This document shows positions 23,466 through 34,439 of a stretch of 64,000 nucleotides of DNA, one piece after another. The stretch is from Agroathelia rolfsii (Eukaryota; Basidiomycota; Agaricomycetes; Amylocorticiales; Amylocorticiaceae). Each line of letters begins with the position of its first letter. The stretch's first letter is position 1. The notes beneath the pieces are model-generated. The model was given only the letters and a program-made list of their open reading frames with translations. It was not told the DNA's origin and did no database searches. Position numbers and translations under genes: made by a program. The stretch lies in assembly GCA_018343915.1 (NCBI GenBank), contig JABRWF010000001.1, positions 5,704,001 to 5,768,000 of the forward strand. Direction: 5' to 3'.

Positions 23466-24100
23466 TTGGCCTTATATGCAGAGCTATGCTTTTGCTGGTG
23501 TAATGTCCTTGTAAGTTAGGACTTTGGAGCAGCAATAATGTTGAAGTACTTCTATAGGCAGAAGAAGGTGCAGACCCAATATGGCTATCTGATTCTTAAT
23601 TACTATCATCAAATTCAGTCATATTAATCTTTCGCTTGATGCTATAAACATAAGCTTGTATTAGACCTATGTTGCAATTGGAAAAGTAGGCAGAGTCACC
23701 AACTGCAAGCTTTTATTCCCAGATATCTTGGTTAGAGCTACTGTTCCTAGTATGCAAGATAGTGCATAGGTCATAGCTGTCTTATTACAAGACTGAGAAT
23801 TGGCACCACTAGTGGCTTGAGATGATTGAGAAGACATTATAGCAAAGTGTGTAGTTGTAGTAGTAAGGAATGCTAGTATAAAAACAAATTGATTATATTA
23901 CAGGCCATAGTGTACAGAATTGTGCCACTGCTGTAAGCTCCAAGACCCTTGTACATCTAAAACCCGCCCAGCAATGATGAATTGATAAAAGCCCGGGATG
24001 GGCCTTTTCTTACCAGGCTTGGGCTGGGCCAGGCTCCAAAGCATTAGGCCAGGCCAGGCTCGGGCCTCTAAGCCCAAGCCTGTAGAACACTACATAGGAC

Positions 24101-26207
24101 CCATGTATTGCCAACCACATTGGCTTTCTGCGGCTTTTCAACCAGCTCAAATGTCTTGGTTTGTTTCAATGCCTCTAGCTCGGCTTCACAGGCTTCTACC
24201 CATCTGTCTCTGTCTGGGCCTGCTAGTGCCTGTTTGATACTTGGCTTATCTCCTGCCATAGCAGCTAATGCAATTGCTTCTAGGGCATCAACCTCGTTGT
24301 CATCAATGATCCATTCATCGGCATTACTGTAGATTACAGCTGCCTGAGCAACTGCTTTGGCTTTGGTTTTTGGTTTCAAGCTCTTGGCAGCCTCTTGTGC
24401 ATGTGCGGATGGCTTACATTTGCATTCACTGCGTCTGGGTGCTGGTGACTCGGCTCTGTTAGTTGCCAATTGCTTGCTGGCAGCATCATCTGATACATCT
24501 TTTGATAGGTTGGCTGTGGATGAAGGGGGTAATGGGATGATTTGTAGGTTGACTGGTGCTCCCCCTCTCCCTTCTAGCTCAGAGGTCTTTACGGTTGTGA
24601 CTGGTCGGCTTGATTCTGTGCTTGTTGCTTTTCTAGGGCAATTGTCACTGTTGGACTCATCTGTTGGCTCCCCCTCAATGTGCATAGTTGCAATAGGCTG
24701 TTCGAAGCATATATTCCATTTGATGGAAATCTTACAGCTTAGTAGCCAATAAATTCAATGGCCTTTGCTCTTGACATCCCATCCTAACCATTTTCCAACT
24801 ATCAATTTTACCTTAAGCTTGTTCATGCCTTTAAGCTTTACCCATGCAGTCTCACCAAAGCGTTGTAGCTGTGACAGGTCAGGTTTCTGTCCTGTTGCTT
24901 GCTCATATGGCATTGTGCCCATGGTCTTTGCTATTGTAGTCCAATTTCGTAGCCAGATCACATACTGCATAGCCTCTGCCCAGAGGGATTGCGGTAGGCT
25001 GGCATTAAGCAGCATTGCACACATGTGCTCAGCAACTGTGTGATTAAGGCGCTCAGCCTTGCCATTTTGTGGTAATGAATCATGAACGGCAAGTTGGCAA
25101 ATGGTCCCAGCTGCTGCGAGGTGCTTGTTGAACTTGGTACTGGTGTACTCTCCCCCTCAATTGGATTGGAGTTCTTTGATATTGGGAGCATTGCATTGAA
25201 CCTTGACCCAGGCTTCATAAGTCTTGTACTTATCAAAAGTGTCTAACTTTGCTGGCATGAAATAGATTATGGCCTTGTCCGTATAGTTGTCAATGAACGA
25301 GCACATGTATGACTTGCCGCCCATCGACTGGATTAATGCTAGGCCCCAGACATCCAAGTAAACTCGTTTGCTGTATTGCTTGCATTGTGGGCTTGACCAT
25401 TTGTCAGGGTAGGGTTGCCGAGTTTGCTTAGCCTGGATGCATGTGGTGCAGGTAGGTAGCTCACTGTCTGTGAGCTTGATTTCCTTGACAATGCCATCTC
25501 TAACCATCTTCTGTAGTGTATTTACACCAGCATGGCCCATTCGACGGTGAAACTCCTTCATTGTTATGCAAGTTCTAGGTACGGCAGCCATAGCGGTGGC
25601 CTTTGGTGAGTCCTTCTTCTCCATTGGTAAGGTCTCAATGTGGAATAAGCCGTCCTTATCAGGGATTTGCAAAATATGGTCATCCAAAGGCGTAAAGATA
25701 TGTGCGGCACAGTCTGCTTCAAAATAAATGGGGAACCGGGCCTTCAGCATTATGCTAATTGATATAAGCACAAATAGCATTGTTGGTGCATATAGCACCT
25801 TGCGGAGTCATAGGATAACGCTCCCCATCTCTGTCTTTGCTTGAATGGGTACTTCGCCCTTACCAATGGCATAGAATAGGCCTCCTTCAGCAGATGTGAT
25901 TGGCATAGGGGGGATCTCTTGGTACATGATGAAGTTGTTCTTATTTGGGTCCAGGTGCCTCAATGCTCCTGAATCCAGAATCCATACATCACTCTTCTTA
26001 GGCACTATCAATCTTGATACTGCAGCAAAGCTTGTTGCTACTGCAAATGCATACTTGCTTTCATCTTCACCATTTCTGCTGGGTTCTGCGCCTACTATGG
26101 CTATGTTCACAGATGCTTTTCCTTTTGATTTTGACCTTTGCTTTGAATCCTGGCCTTCTAGGCCTCCTCCTTTCCACCAACATGTCTATTTGGCATGCCC
26201 TGGTCGC
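24101..26207 (-). pseudogene. copia protease, integrase and start of RT
   Basis: Right to left: end of the zinc knuckle, then protease with WILDSGA near 25980. Next is the GAG-pre-integrase zinc region (HRRMGHAG...CTTC near 25440-25550), the integrase core (LDVWGL near 25350, FIDNYTD near 25290) and the C-terminal part with SLWAEAMQYV near 24970. A Ser/Pro/Lys-rich linker and the start of the copia RT follow (KQALAGPDRDRWVEACEAEL near 24190-24250, then NVVGNTWV). The hAT insertion at 24092 stops it. Frameshifts separate the blocks near 25157-25236 and 25800. Confidence 0.87.
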
Positions 26208-27626
26208 TGTCAAGGCTTGCGTGCTTGACGTAACCAACAAACGTCAACCCTCTCAAAGGTACGAGGGATGGGCTGTAAGACCCCTTTTTACAACGTGTTT
26301 ACTAGGTTGGCTTAAAGGCAGACATGCACGTGCTCCCGTTGCTGCTCTTTGTAATAGTCCACCTAATTGACTACTTTGCTAGGCTAGTGGTTGGTACTCT
26401 AGACAGAAGTCTTCCCGTGTACTTTACTTTGCGTCAAATAGTCTCTTAAATGGTTCTTACTCGAGACAGGCGGCTTAGCCCACCATGCTCTACATATGTC
26501 TGAGAGGACTTGTTACTGCCTCTACCTGAATGAACAGGATTTTGGTTCACGCACAGTGCCTCCTTGTATTGAGGACTTATAACTCGAGCTGCCCTCTGGT
26601 ACTAGGGCTTACGTATTCTACTTAGTTGCCGTTGAGGCCTTACACTAAATAGGCAAGAGGAAAAGAGAGGGGTGTGGGCTAGGAGAACAAGCCTGAAGGC
26701 GAGATATATTAGTTATTTATGTAAGGAATACAAATGGGGGGGTGCCCTTACCTGAAGGCAAGAAGGTCAAAGCTAAGGTTCAGGTAAGGGCTACACGCTT
26801 GTATTTATACATAAATAAAAGGGCCCATGTGCAGCCTTGGTGGTCTGTGTGCAGCTGGGGTTTGTAAGCGGAAATGACAGTAATTCAGGGGCAGTGCTTT
26901 ATGACTAAGTCCGATGAGCATCCGATCGGAATGATGAGTCTAGTACTCCTTAGTAATTGCACAGTGATCGGAATGACCCTGGTTCCTGAGTCTAGACCTT
27001 TTGATGAAAAGGAATGATCTAGACTCCGCCTTCCTAATATACTCTTGTCACAAGCACTCCTGTCACGTGGGGCTAACACAGCTAGTCACACGCACGTCAA
27101 GATGTCGCCTGTAAGGTATTTCATCCATAACTCCATGAATAAAAATTGTAAAAATATAATAAAAATATGTACAGATACATAAAGAAAATGTGTCAGGAGG
27201 TCCCCCTCCCAACACCACTCATGCTCTCACTAAGATGGCCTCAAGGCTGGACTCCTTGTCCACCAGGCCTAGCTACCTCTCTGGGCTAGCTACCTCTCTG
27301 GGCTAGCTACCTCTCTAGGTTAGCTTCATACTTCTTAGTGATGCTGAGAAGGGAACTGTAGACAAAGTTAAATTGAAGTAAAGTAGAAATACATAGGTTA
27401 CTCACCTGTAGACAAAGACAACAGTCTAAAGTCTACAGGTGTATATAATAAGGTTGATATAGTAATAGTCATGTGATGTACAAATCATATGACCTAAACT
27501 CTAACCTAAGTAGTACTACTTAACTATCAATAAAAAGAAGGGATAAAATAAAGGAAAAATAAAAGAAAAATTGGGCTAAGGTTAGTGAACTCATAACAAA
27601 ATGCAAAAAATGTCCAACTCATAACA
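26208..27626 (-). mobile_element. solo LTR-D in the copia gag zinc knuckle, holding LTR-F
   Basis: A D-family LTR in reverse orientation. Target duplication is gtcgc (26203-26207) against gttgc (27627-27631), one transition apart. It splits the copia CCHC knuckle. It carries LTR-F at 27191-27598; without it the length is about 1006 bp. Confidence 0.9.
27191..27598 (-). mobile_element. solo LTR-F, 408 bp
   Basis: From TGTCAGGAGG to AACTCATAACA on the plus strand, with aaatg target duplication (27186-27190 and 27599-27603). Near its plus-strand start it carries about three tandem copies of a 17-bp unit, GGGCTAGCTACCTCTCT (about 27269-27320). A truncated F copy is at 40451-40589. Confidence 0.9.
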
Positions 27627-28419
27627 GTTGCCCACAGTTCTGGCAACCAGGGGAGTTCCCTGATGGTTTGGCATTTGACAATTGCCATGCATATGTATGA
27701 AGTGCTGTGGCAGAGGCTAATGACGTACTCTTTTGTAGGTTCTTATTGTCCTGTGCCATCTGCCAAATAGTGCAAATGATATTGGTGGATGTAAAGGCAA
27801 CCTTGCCCTGTTGCTGGTTCTGCCGATAGGCCCAGAGGGATGTGTGGTAGGATTGAGGCATAGCCTGCATGATTGCTACTGCATATTCCTTATTACCAAT
27901 TGTTCTGCCAGAGTGTACTAACTTCTATTGCAGCCGTTGCATCTTGTCAATTGTGTTTTGTGGGTTGTTACCCTCTGCATACTACGTTGTGTATATTTAA
28001 CATAGGTACATGCCTTGGATAAGCTTGTCGTCTTCATCGAAATGATTGCATAGGTACTGCCACATGGCTACTGCTGTTGTGCAGCTAACCATGTCCACTT
28101 GCAACACCTCAGGTACTGTCTGGTACAGCACTGTATATACGGCTTCATCCTTCCATTCCCACTCATCGAATTTTGTCTCATATTCATCCATTTCTGATGC
28201 TAGTACCACTATAGGTTGCCCCTTCTTGTTGGCTGTTGCAATAGGGAGCTTAGGGGGGGCTTTGTGACTATCAAGGTAACGCTTCCAGCCATGTGCAGTA
28301 ATGAATGAGATGAGTTGGCAGGAATAGAGCATCCAATTCTCACCATCTTCTTCTAGCTTTGTGACGCATATTGTAGAAGATTCAGTAGTGGTTGGGGTAG
28401 AGGTAGTTAAGGGACTCAT
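27627..28419 (-). pseudogene. copia gag
   Basis: Copia Gag starting at a true ATG (MSPLTTSTP). It contains the typical copia-gag reading with a conserved Trp/Tyr core (NWMLYSCQLISFI, DEAVYTVLYQTVPE, AMWQYLCNHFD). Stops interrupt it near 27999 and later. The C-terminal zinc knuckle begins CQNCG at about 27632 and is cut by LTR-D. It resumes at 26207 as DQGHAK-stop-TC, which restores a C-x2-C-x4-H-x4-C knuckle. Non-functional. Confidence 0.85.
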
Positions 28420-28423
28420 AACC

Positions 28424-28664
28424 TGTAAAATGCTAATGTCAATATTAAACTTCAGTTTATTGTAGTGAACTGAAGTATGTCAAAGAAGAGAACAGCGGAG
28501 GAATAGACGCGTTAGTCATATGACACCGGAAGTAAAATAATATGTATCATATTTGTATGAAATTAGAGTAAGGAAGTAAATGAATAAATGAAATGAAATG
28601 AAATAGAACACAAGCATGATTATTATATATAAACATTACAGTCCATACTGCTTGTATCACAACA
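28424..28664 (-). repeat. 5' LTR of the copia element
   Basis: 241 bp, bounded on the plus strand by TGTAAAATGC and TATCACAACA. The gag ATG (28417-28419) begins only four bases downstream, so any primer-binding site must overlap the start of gag. No standard tRNA-complementary sequence was recognised. Confidence 0.85.
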
Positions 28665-29184
28665 GTTACAGTGGGAGTGTGCAGTGGTACAAGTACCCTG
28701 CAGCGGATATTGCCAACTGTTCCAAAATGGAGGGAAAAAACGGCCAAAACAAAGTATGGCAAGTGAAGAAAAAACAATAAAGTATAAAAACCTCAACAAA
28801 TGATGAAAAGTATATAAGTATACTACGAGAAGAAGGAAAGTGTTCCATATGTGTACCATGAAGAATAAAAAAAATAGTGAAACAAAAATGCAACAACAAC
28901 CATATGCACAGAAAATAAAACAAAGTGTGCAAAGTGTGAAAAAGATAAACAAGAAAAGGGGAAAACAAAGAAAGATGAAAAGCAAAAGGGGCTTTCTCTG
29001 CATGTTGAAATTGACGATAGTGCTGTTGGGTCATGCGGCGTGTTATGTGCGTATGTCTGGGGCCACTTCAATTGCCAATTGGGCTATGTGGCGTGTGATG
29101 CGTACGCAACAGGGTCAGAAGAAAACTTTTTTGCAGACCATGTAATGCTATGACTGTGCAAACAACTCTTGCTTCAATATAACC
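28665..29184. other. unassigned sequence after copia 5' LTR
   Basis: A purine-rich stretch with poly-A and AAAC tracts. Small ORFs occur on both strands, but none has a recognisable domain. If the copia element inserted into the D element's internal region this could be D internal sequence, but no target duplication supports that. Confidence 0.4.
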
Positions 29185-30094
29185 ATGGCTCCTCATAATA
29201 ACAAGGGAAAAGGCAAGGCCAGAGCTCCCAGCTCTGACATTGACCATAAAGAAGAGCTCGAGCACCAGATACGCAAGCACAAGGAGATGATGGTGTATCT
29301 GCGCAAAGAACGGGATGCAGCATGACAAAAACGCAAAGCAGCAGAGCGTGCGGCGGAGGAAAGGAGGAAACAGGAGGAGGAGGAGAAATAATGCAAGGCG
29401 GAGGCCAAGAAGCAGTGCAAGGCTGAGGCGGCAAAGCAGGCGGAGCGCATAAGGCCAGCCTGGATGATGCCAGAGGGTGGTAGGCCACGCAAGCGTGCCA
29501 GTGATGCCGAAGTCATTGAGGTTGAGGCCCCCGCAATGAAGTAAAGGGTAACGGAACCGTTGCCTCTAGTGGTAAGTCCTCCTAGTAAATCAAAAAACTA
29601 TTATTTTCCTTAACAGCAATTGGGTAGGCATGCGATGCATGCCAATAGCAATCTAAGGCCTGTAAGTGGCCGCGAGATGGTGGGGCCAAATACATGCCCT
29701 GCCAGACCAGCATTTCAAGTGCAATGGCATCAATCTCATTGGGCCCGGGAGCGGGTTGGGAGCTAACAACCCCCTCATTGTGGGGCTCCTGGGTGCCCTG
29801 GAGAGGATTACTGAGGTCCTTGAGACTATTGTGGGTGGATTGGTGGGACAAGCAACAAGCGGGGGCGCCGGCATGCAGCATGTTGAGGCCGTTGAGCTGC
29901 CATCAGTGGAGGAGATGGTCGCAGAGTTGATTGTCGGACCCTCCGGCATAGCAAGGGATGAGGATGCTGAGGAGGTGCCTGGAGAGGTCGGCAAGGAGGA
30001 AATGAAGGAGCAGCCCGTGGAGGATGAGGGTGAGGTGGTAGATGAAAACAAGGAGGGGAAGGGCGAGGAGGAGGATATCGCCAAAAGCTCCGGC
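29185..30094 (+). pseudogene. decayed Lys/Glu-rich coiled-coil reading frame, unknown
   Basis: Not recognised. An ATG at 29185 opens MAPHNNKGKGKARAPSSD. A highly charged, coiled-coil-like stretch follows (EELEHQIRKHKEMM, AERAAEERRKQEEEE). It is broken by TGA and TAA codons that look like CGA/CAA transitions. A GT-AG interval of about 46 nt (about 29570-29615, GTAAGT...TTAACAG) suggests an intron. Downstream, the frame at 29666-30094 encodes a Gly/Val-rich then Glu-rich tail (EEVPGEVGKEEMKEQP). LTR-E interrupts it at 30095 and the sequence resumes at 31848. It may be an old host gene or the first ORF of a retroelement. Confidence 0.45.
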
Positions 30095-31847
30095 TGTCAC
30101 GACCCGCCAACGCACCCGGCCGCCGAATGTCCCAATTGCACACATCGACACACGTGAACATCTACAATGGAGTCACCGGCGATGCCCTCCCTTCTGAGTT
30201 GCCACGTACCCCGTGCATCAGAAGCATTTCCAATGTGTCCACCAACGTTTCCCCAGAGCTATGTGCATGGCCACCTTTCATGCTTCCTTTCCATCATCAA
30301 TGTGCTTCTGTCCATCAGAGCGTTCCACATGCCAACTGGCCTTCTTGACAACATTCCCCGAGTTGCTATGTGTCCCCACCAGCGGATCCTTCCTATCTGG
30401 GAAGATTGCACTTGGACTTCCACCATAATCGTGCTCTGATCGACGATCAGACCACCGATGGTTCCAAAGGAATGCACCCCCGCCTTCGTGCACAGCATGG
30501 CATGACTACCAGAGCGTGCGGCATACACTATTCTTTATTGTCCTTATTGTTTTCCCTCTATTTCTTTATTTATCTTTCTGCGACTACTGTATTCTAGTAT
30601 ATAGTACTGTACTTGATGTAGTAAATACAGTAGTTGGAAAATTAAGTGTGTTTAGCCCTAGACAAGCTCTACACCCGCTGCATAGCCAGCGGTCAACCTG
30701 TGGACTTGAGCGTCCTTGAGTATCTCGTCTAGCTTTTCTCTTCCTGCTTGATCTCTCCGCCTATGCTTGATCTCACCGGAACACCCGCACCAACTTGCTG
30801 TACGCCGTGCCTGTGTCAAGAGCTGCCTTCGCAGCTAGCTCGGGCGGTGCGGCGATGCCCCTGGAGCGCTAGTTGCTAAGCGGCTCACTGCCAGATGGCA
30901 GCCCTGTGGGTTCGTGGAGACGCCTCTTTGATATCTCGGGGCCTGCGGCGATACGGGTGGCGCGGCGAGCAGTCAGACGTACGGCAGGTTGAACGGGAGG
31001 TCCGGCGAGATTAGGCGTAGAGCAGGAGATGACAAGCCAGAGGGAGAGAAAGAACAAGGTACTCGAGGACGCTCAAGTCCACAGGTTGACCGCTGGCTAT
31101 GCAGCGGGTGTAGGGCTTGTTTAGGGCCAAACACACTTAATTTTCCAACTACTGTAACTACTACATCAGGTACAGTACATATATACTAAGTATAGTAGTC
31201 GAGAAAATGATAAATAAAGAAAAGCAATGAAAACAATAGGAACAATAAGGAATAGCGTGCGCCGCGCGCTCTAGTAGTCGTGCCACGCTGTGCACGAAGG
31301 CGGAGGTGCGTTCCTTCGGAACCATCGGCGGTCTGATCGTCGATCAGAGTGTGATCATAGGAGAGTCCAAGCGCGATCTTCCCAGATAGGAAGGATCCGC
31401 TGGTGCGGGCACATGGCGACTCGGGGAATGTCTTCGAGAAGTCCAGTCGGCATGTGGAACGCTCTGATAGACAGAAGCGCGTCGATGATGGAAGGGAAGC
31501 GCGAAGGCGGCCTTGCACATGGCTCCGGGGAAACGTTGGCGGGCACATCGGAAACGCGTCCGATGCACGGGGTACGCGGCGACTCAGAAGGGAGGGCGTC
31601 GCCGGTAGCTCCGTCATAGGTGTTCGCAAGTATCGATGTGTGCGATCGGGACGTTCAGCGGCCGGGTGCGTTGGCGGGTCGTGACAGCCTGCTTGCCACA
31701 TCACCCGTATTACTGCAAGCCCCAAGATATCAAAGAGGCAACTCCACAAACCCACAGGGCTGCCATCTGGCAGTGAGCCGCTTAGCAGTTAGCACCCTAG
31801 GGGCATTGCCGCACCGCCCAAGCTAGCTGCGAAGGCAGCTCTTGACA
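30095..31847 (+). mobile_element. solo LTR-E holding an inverted LTR-E
   Basis: A plus-oriented E LTR (TGTCACGACCCGCC...CTCTTGACA) with ccggc target duplication (30090-30094 and 31848-31852). It is interrupted at 30814-31686 by a second E LTR in the opposite orientation. Without the insert it is 875 bp. Confidence 0.93.
30814..31686 (-). mobile_element. inverted solo LTR-E nested in LTR-E
   Basis: 873 bp with gcctg target duplication (30809-30813 and 31687-31691). Self-into-self insertion in inverse orientation creates a large inverted repeat. Confidence 0.93.
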
Positions 31848-32285
31848 CCGGCGTATCTTCACCCTTCCAATAGTGGGTGTTGTATCTATCATAGTTGTCG
31901 CGGCCCACAGCCGCTAATGAATCCTGCATCAATGTCCAAATGTGTGAAAAGGGAAAATATGGAGATAGAAGTAAAAAGGCACCAAGGCCAGGGAAAGAAC
32001 ATGACAAGTAGAGAAGAATGAAAAGATAAGTCTTGTCAAGGAGAACAATGATGGTACAGCAATACTGCCAAAGTATAGAGAAGTCCAAGTAGGAATGTGA
32101 ATAAGGGATGACAAAACCACAGAGAAATATAAAGATGGGAAGGTCTTGTCCAGGGGAACTAATGGTAAAGACAAATAAATAGGCAATTAAGATAGTAGTT
32201 GGAAAATACTGTCAAGTAGGATTTTCTAACTTAAAGGTCAGGAAAGAAGAAAAGAAGGACAAATAAAAGAATAGTCGGAAAATAC
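31848..32285. other. intervening decayed sequence
   Basis: This continues the interrupted frame from 30094 for a short way (SSPFQ-stop-WVLYLS-stop), then becomes A-rich and non-coding. A short repeat, TAGTNGGAAAATACTGTCAAG, occurs near 32195 and 32270. No gene is supported. Confidence 0.4.
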
Positions 32286-33161
32286 TGTCAAGAGCTTCCT
32301 TCACAGCTAGCTCAGGCGGTGTAGCAATGCCCCTGGAGCGCTAGTTGCTAAGCTGCTCACTGCCAGATGGCAGCCCTGTGGGTTTGTAGAGTCGCCTCTT
32401 TGATATCTCAGGGCTTGCGGCGATACGGGTGGTGCGGCAAGCAGTCACAGCGTACAGCAAGTTGAGTGGGTGTTCCGGCAAGATTGAGCATAGAGTGAAG
32501 AAATCAAGCAAGAAGATGGAAACTAGACAAGACACTTAAGGATGCTCGAGTCTACAGGTTGACCACTGGCTATGCAGCGGGTGTAGGGCTTGTTTAGGGC
32601 GATACACACTTAATTTTCCGACTACTGTAACTACTACATCAGGTACAGTATATATATACTAAGTACAGTAGTCGAGAAAATGATAAATAAAGAAATGAAG
32701 GGAAAACAATAAAGACAATAAAGAATAGTGCATGCCGCGCACTCTAGTAATCATGCCACGCTGTGCACAAAGGTAGGGGTGCCTTCCTTTGGAACCATTG
32801 GTGGTCTAATCGTTGATCAGAGCACAATCATGGGGGAAGTCCAAGCATGATCTTCCCAGATAGGAAGGATCTGCTGGTGCGGGCACATAGCAACTCAGGG
32901 AATGTCTTTGAGAAGTCCAGTCAGCATGTGGAGTGCTCTGATGGGCAGAAGCGCATCAATAATGGGAAGGAAGCATAAAGGGCGGCCATGCATATGGCTC
33001 TGGGGAAACGTCGGCGGACACATTGGAAATGCTTCCGATGCATGGGGTACGTAGTAACTCAGAAGGGAGGGCATTGCTGGTGGCTCCGTCGTAGTTGTTC
33101 GTGAATGTCGATGTGCACGATTGGGACGTTCAGCGGCTGGGTACATTGGCGGGTCATAACA
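32286..33161 (-). mobile_element. solo LTR-E
   Basis: 876 bp in reverse orientation, from TGTCAAGAGC to GGGTCATAACA. Flanks aatac and aaaaa do not match well, so the target duplication is lost or a rearrangement occurred. It is bordered on the right by a copia fragment. Confidence 0.88.
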
Positions 33162-33472
33162 AAAAACAGTGGTAGAAAATCCAAAACAAATCAAGTAACA
33201 GAGGAAATTAAAGGCTCTTTTAATAAAGAAATAAATGCTTTACTTTCTCTGTATCAAACAGAAAAAACACAGGATGATGAATTCTTTTACCTAGTCAATT
33301 CAGATACTAGTCATCACTCTATATTTGATTTGAAGAATTTTCACCAGTATAAACCATTTTCTCCTGAAAAACAAAAATACACAATTATCTCAGATAGCAC
33401 CAGACTCCTGATCAAAGGGATAGGTACTGTCAAAATCAAACACATTAATTCCAGTAGGAGGATATATATATA
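33162..33472 (+). pseudogene. protease fragment of a second copia family
   Basis: This frame reads DDEFFYLVNSDTSHH...FDLKNFHQY...LLIKGIGTVKIK, the layout of a copia protease (WYLDSGASHH...F...GIGTV). The active-site DSG appears as NSD, so the catalytic Asp is lost. It differs clearly from the protease at 25980, so a second copia family is present. Mariner-2 cuts it at the TA near 33471. Confidence 0.65.
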
Positions 33473-33606
33473 CTGAGTGACAAAACTATCTTAATGTTTG
33501 TATTTTTTACAACTTTTGATCTATATCTCCAGAAATAAAATACTTAAAATTATATTAAAAATACTCCTATTAAGTATACTATATCTGCTTTGAATCAAGC
33601 CCTAGG

Positions 33607-34439
33607 TGTCATGAGTTGGAAATAATGGACAGAATTTTTGCAAATTATCTAATTTTATTGGAACTATGTCTATGAACTTTTGTTTCCTTTTATCTTTTTA
33701 TTTTATTTTATTTACCCTTAGGGTGTGGACTGTAGACAGTGAGTGGTCAGGTGATTAGCCTTCATGTGACTAAGCTGCATGCTATAGGAGTAATCATGAG
33801 TTGTGCATTTCCAATTCACTATTCCACACAACTCTAGAGTACAAACCTCTGATCACTGACCAATTCCTAATAGATACTGGTTCCATTACACATCTCCAAG
33901 CTCCCACTCCAAAGCTCTTTAAGAGCTCTGCTCCTGAGTGTGGAACCTCCAGAGTTGTTGTATCTCTGCATGGATGCCCATTGGAGTTAGGAAAAAGGTC
34001 TTTCTCTGCATTATCTACTTTTTCTATTCCTTATCTTCGCATTGGAACTAGTGCGGAGCTTTCACAAGTAGTATAAGTAGTGCATGTAACTTATCCTAAA
34101 AGGCCAGCTTTGACCTCTTTGCCTTTAGGCAAGTAGACATTTGCATTCCTCTTATAGTATTACTTAATGAAATTTTGCCTTCAGGGTTCATTCCGCAGGG
34201 TCTAGCCTATCTTAGCTATAGTATTTAATTACACCAAAGGTGGCAGAAATCCCCTCAAATAGTTTACAAAGTCTATTAGAATAAGAGTAAAAGCCTTGTA
34301 CATAGATACAGAAGAGTACTTGGTATTGCCCTTTAATAAATCAGGGAATATATCTATGGGAAAACTATATTTGTGTAGTACTTTAATTGTAGTGTTTAAG
34401 AGTGTACCCTTTACACAGTCAAGGAGTATACCCTTGACA
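33607..34439 (+). mobile_element. solo LTR-C in the mariner-2 TIR
   Basis: 833 bp, from TGTCATGAGTTGGAA to CCCTTGACA, with ctagg target duplication (33602-33606 and 34440-34444). It is a decayed relative of the LTRs of element C at 52864-59815. It splits the mariner terminal repeat. Confidence 0.92.

Larger units (their letters stand above)
17024..23838 (-). pseudogene. hAT transposase, multi-exon, interrupted
   Basis: The transposase that would excise and integrate the hAT element, in pieces on the minus strand. A start MSSQSSQATSG lies at 23838. A BED-type zinc finger follows (DVFDCKLC near 21480, then CRQHLASVHK near 21345). After it come KAAISWLIQTDQ near 21060 and PAFRHMINVAS near 20920. 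Catalytic motifs are TCDAWQAS near 20710 and, beyond mariner-1, TCDNASNN near 18835. The hAT C-terminal dimerisation domain (MALDYLSI...QAFSSAAITITKWRN) is at 17240-17365. Short AT-rich introns appear between blocks. LTR-H, LTR-B and mariner-1 interrupt it, so it is inactive. Exact exon limits are not resolved. Confidence 0.8.
15834..24092 (-). mobile_element. hAT DNA transposon with several nested insertions
   Basis: Terminal inverted repeats start TAGTGTTCTGCAGGCTTGGGCT at the left and end with its near-exact inverse at 24092. The TAGNG start is typical of hAT. The 8-bp target duplication is decayed, tgtaggac (15826-15833) against cataggac (24093-24100). Subterminal regions are rich in GGGCTTGGGC-like motifs. 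It disrupts copia RT and itself contains LTR-G, mariner-1, LTR-B and LTR-H. The transposase is on the minus strand. Confidence 0.88.
13083..28664 (-). mobile_element. Ty1/copia element, minus strand, heavily nested
   Basis: A copia element read right to left: 5' LTR (28424-28664), gag, protease, integrase, RT, RNase H, polypurine tract and 3' LTR (13083-13431). Order PR-IN-RT-RH defines Ty1/copia. It is broken by a solo D LTR in the gag zinc knuckle, a hAT transposon in RT and a solo A LTR between RT and RNase H. No matching 5-bp target duplication is visible at the outer ends (acctg against gttac), so deletion or recombination at an end is possible. Confidence 0.9.

Noticed and set aside
24357..24752. 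131-codon plus-strand ORF
   Set aside because: It is antisense to the copia linker between integrase and RT.
27260..27325. Short tandem repeat as a possible CRISPR-like array
   Set aside because: Three contiguous 17-bp copies without spacers inside LTR-F; a simple tandem duplication in a eukaryotic repeat.
29653..30161. Several Ser/Pro/Arg-rich minus-strand ORFs
   Set aside because: They are antisense to the GAG/GAA-rich plus-strand frame, whose composition alone gives long open Ser/Pro frames.
31186..31755. 189-codon ORF spanning LTR-E
   Set aside because: It crosses the E-in-E junction and is made of LTR sequence. The same frame is broken in other E copies.
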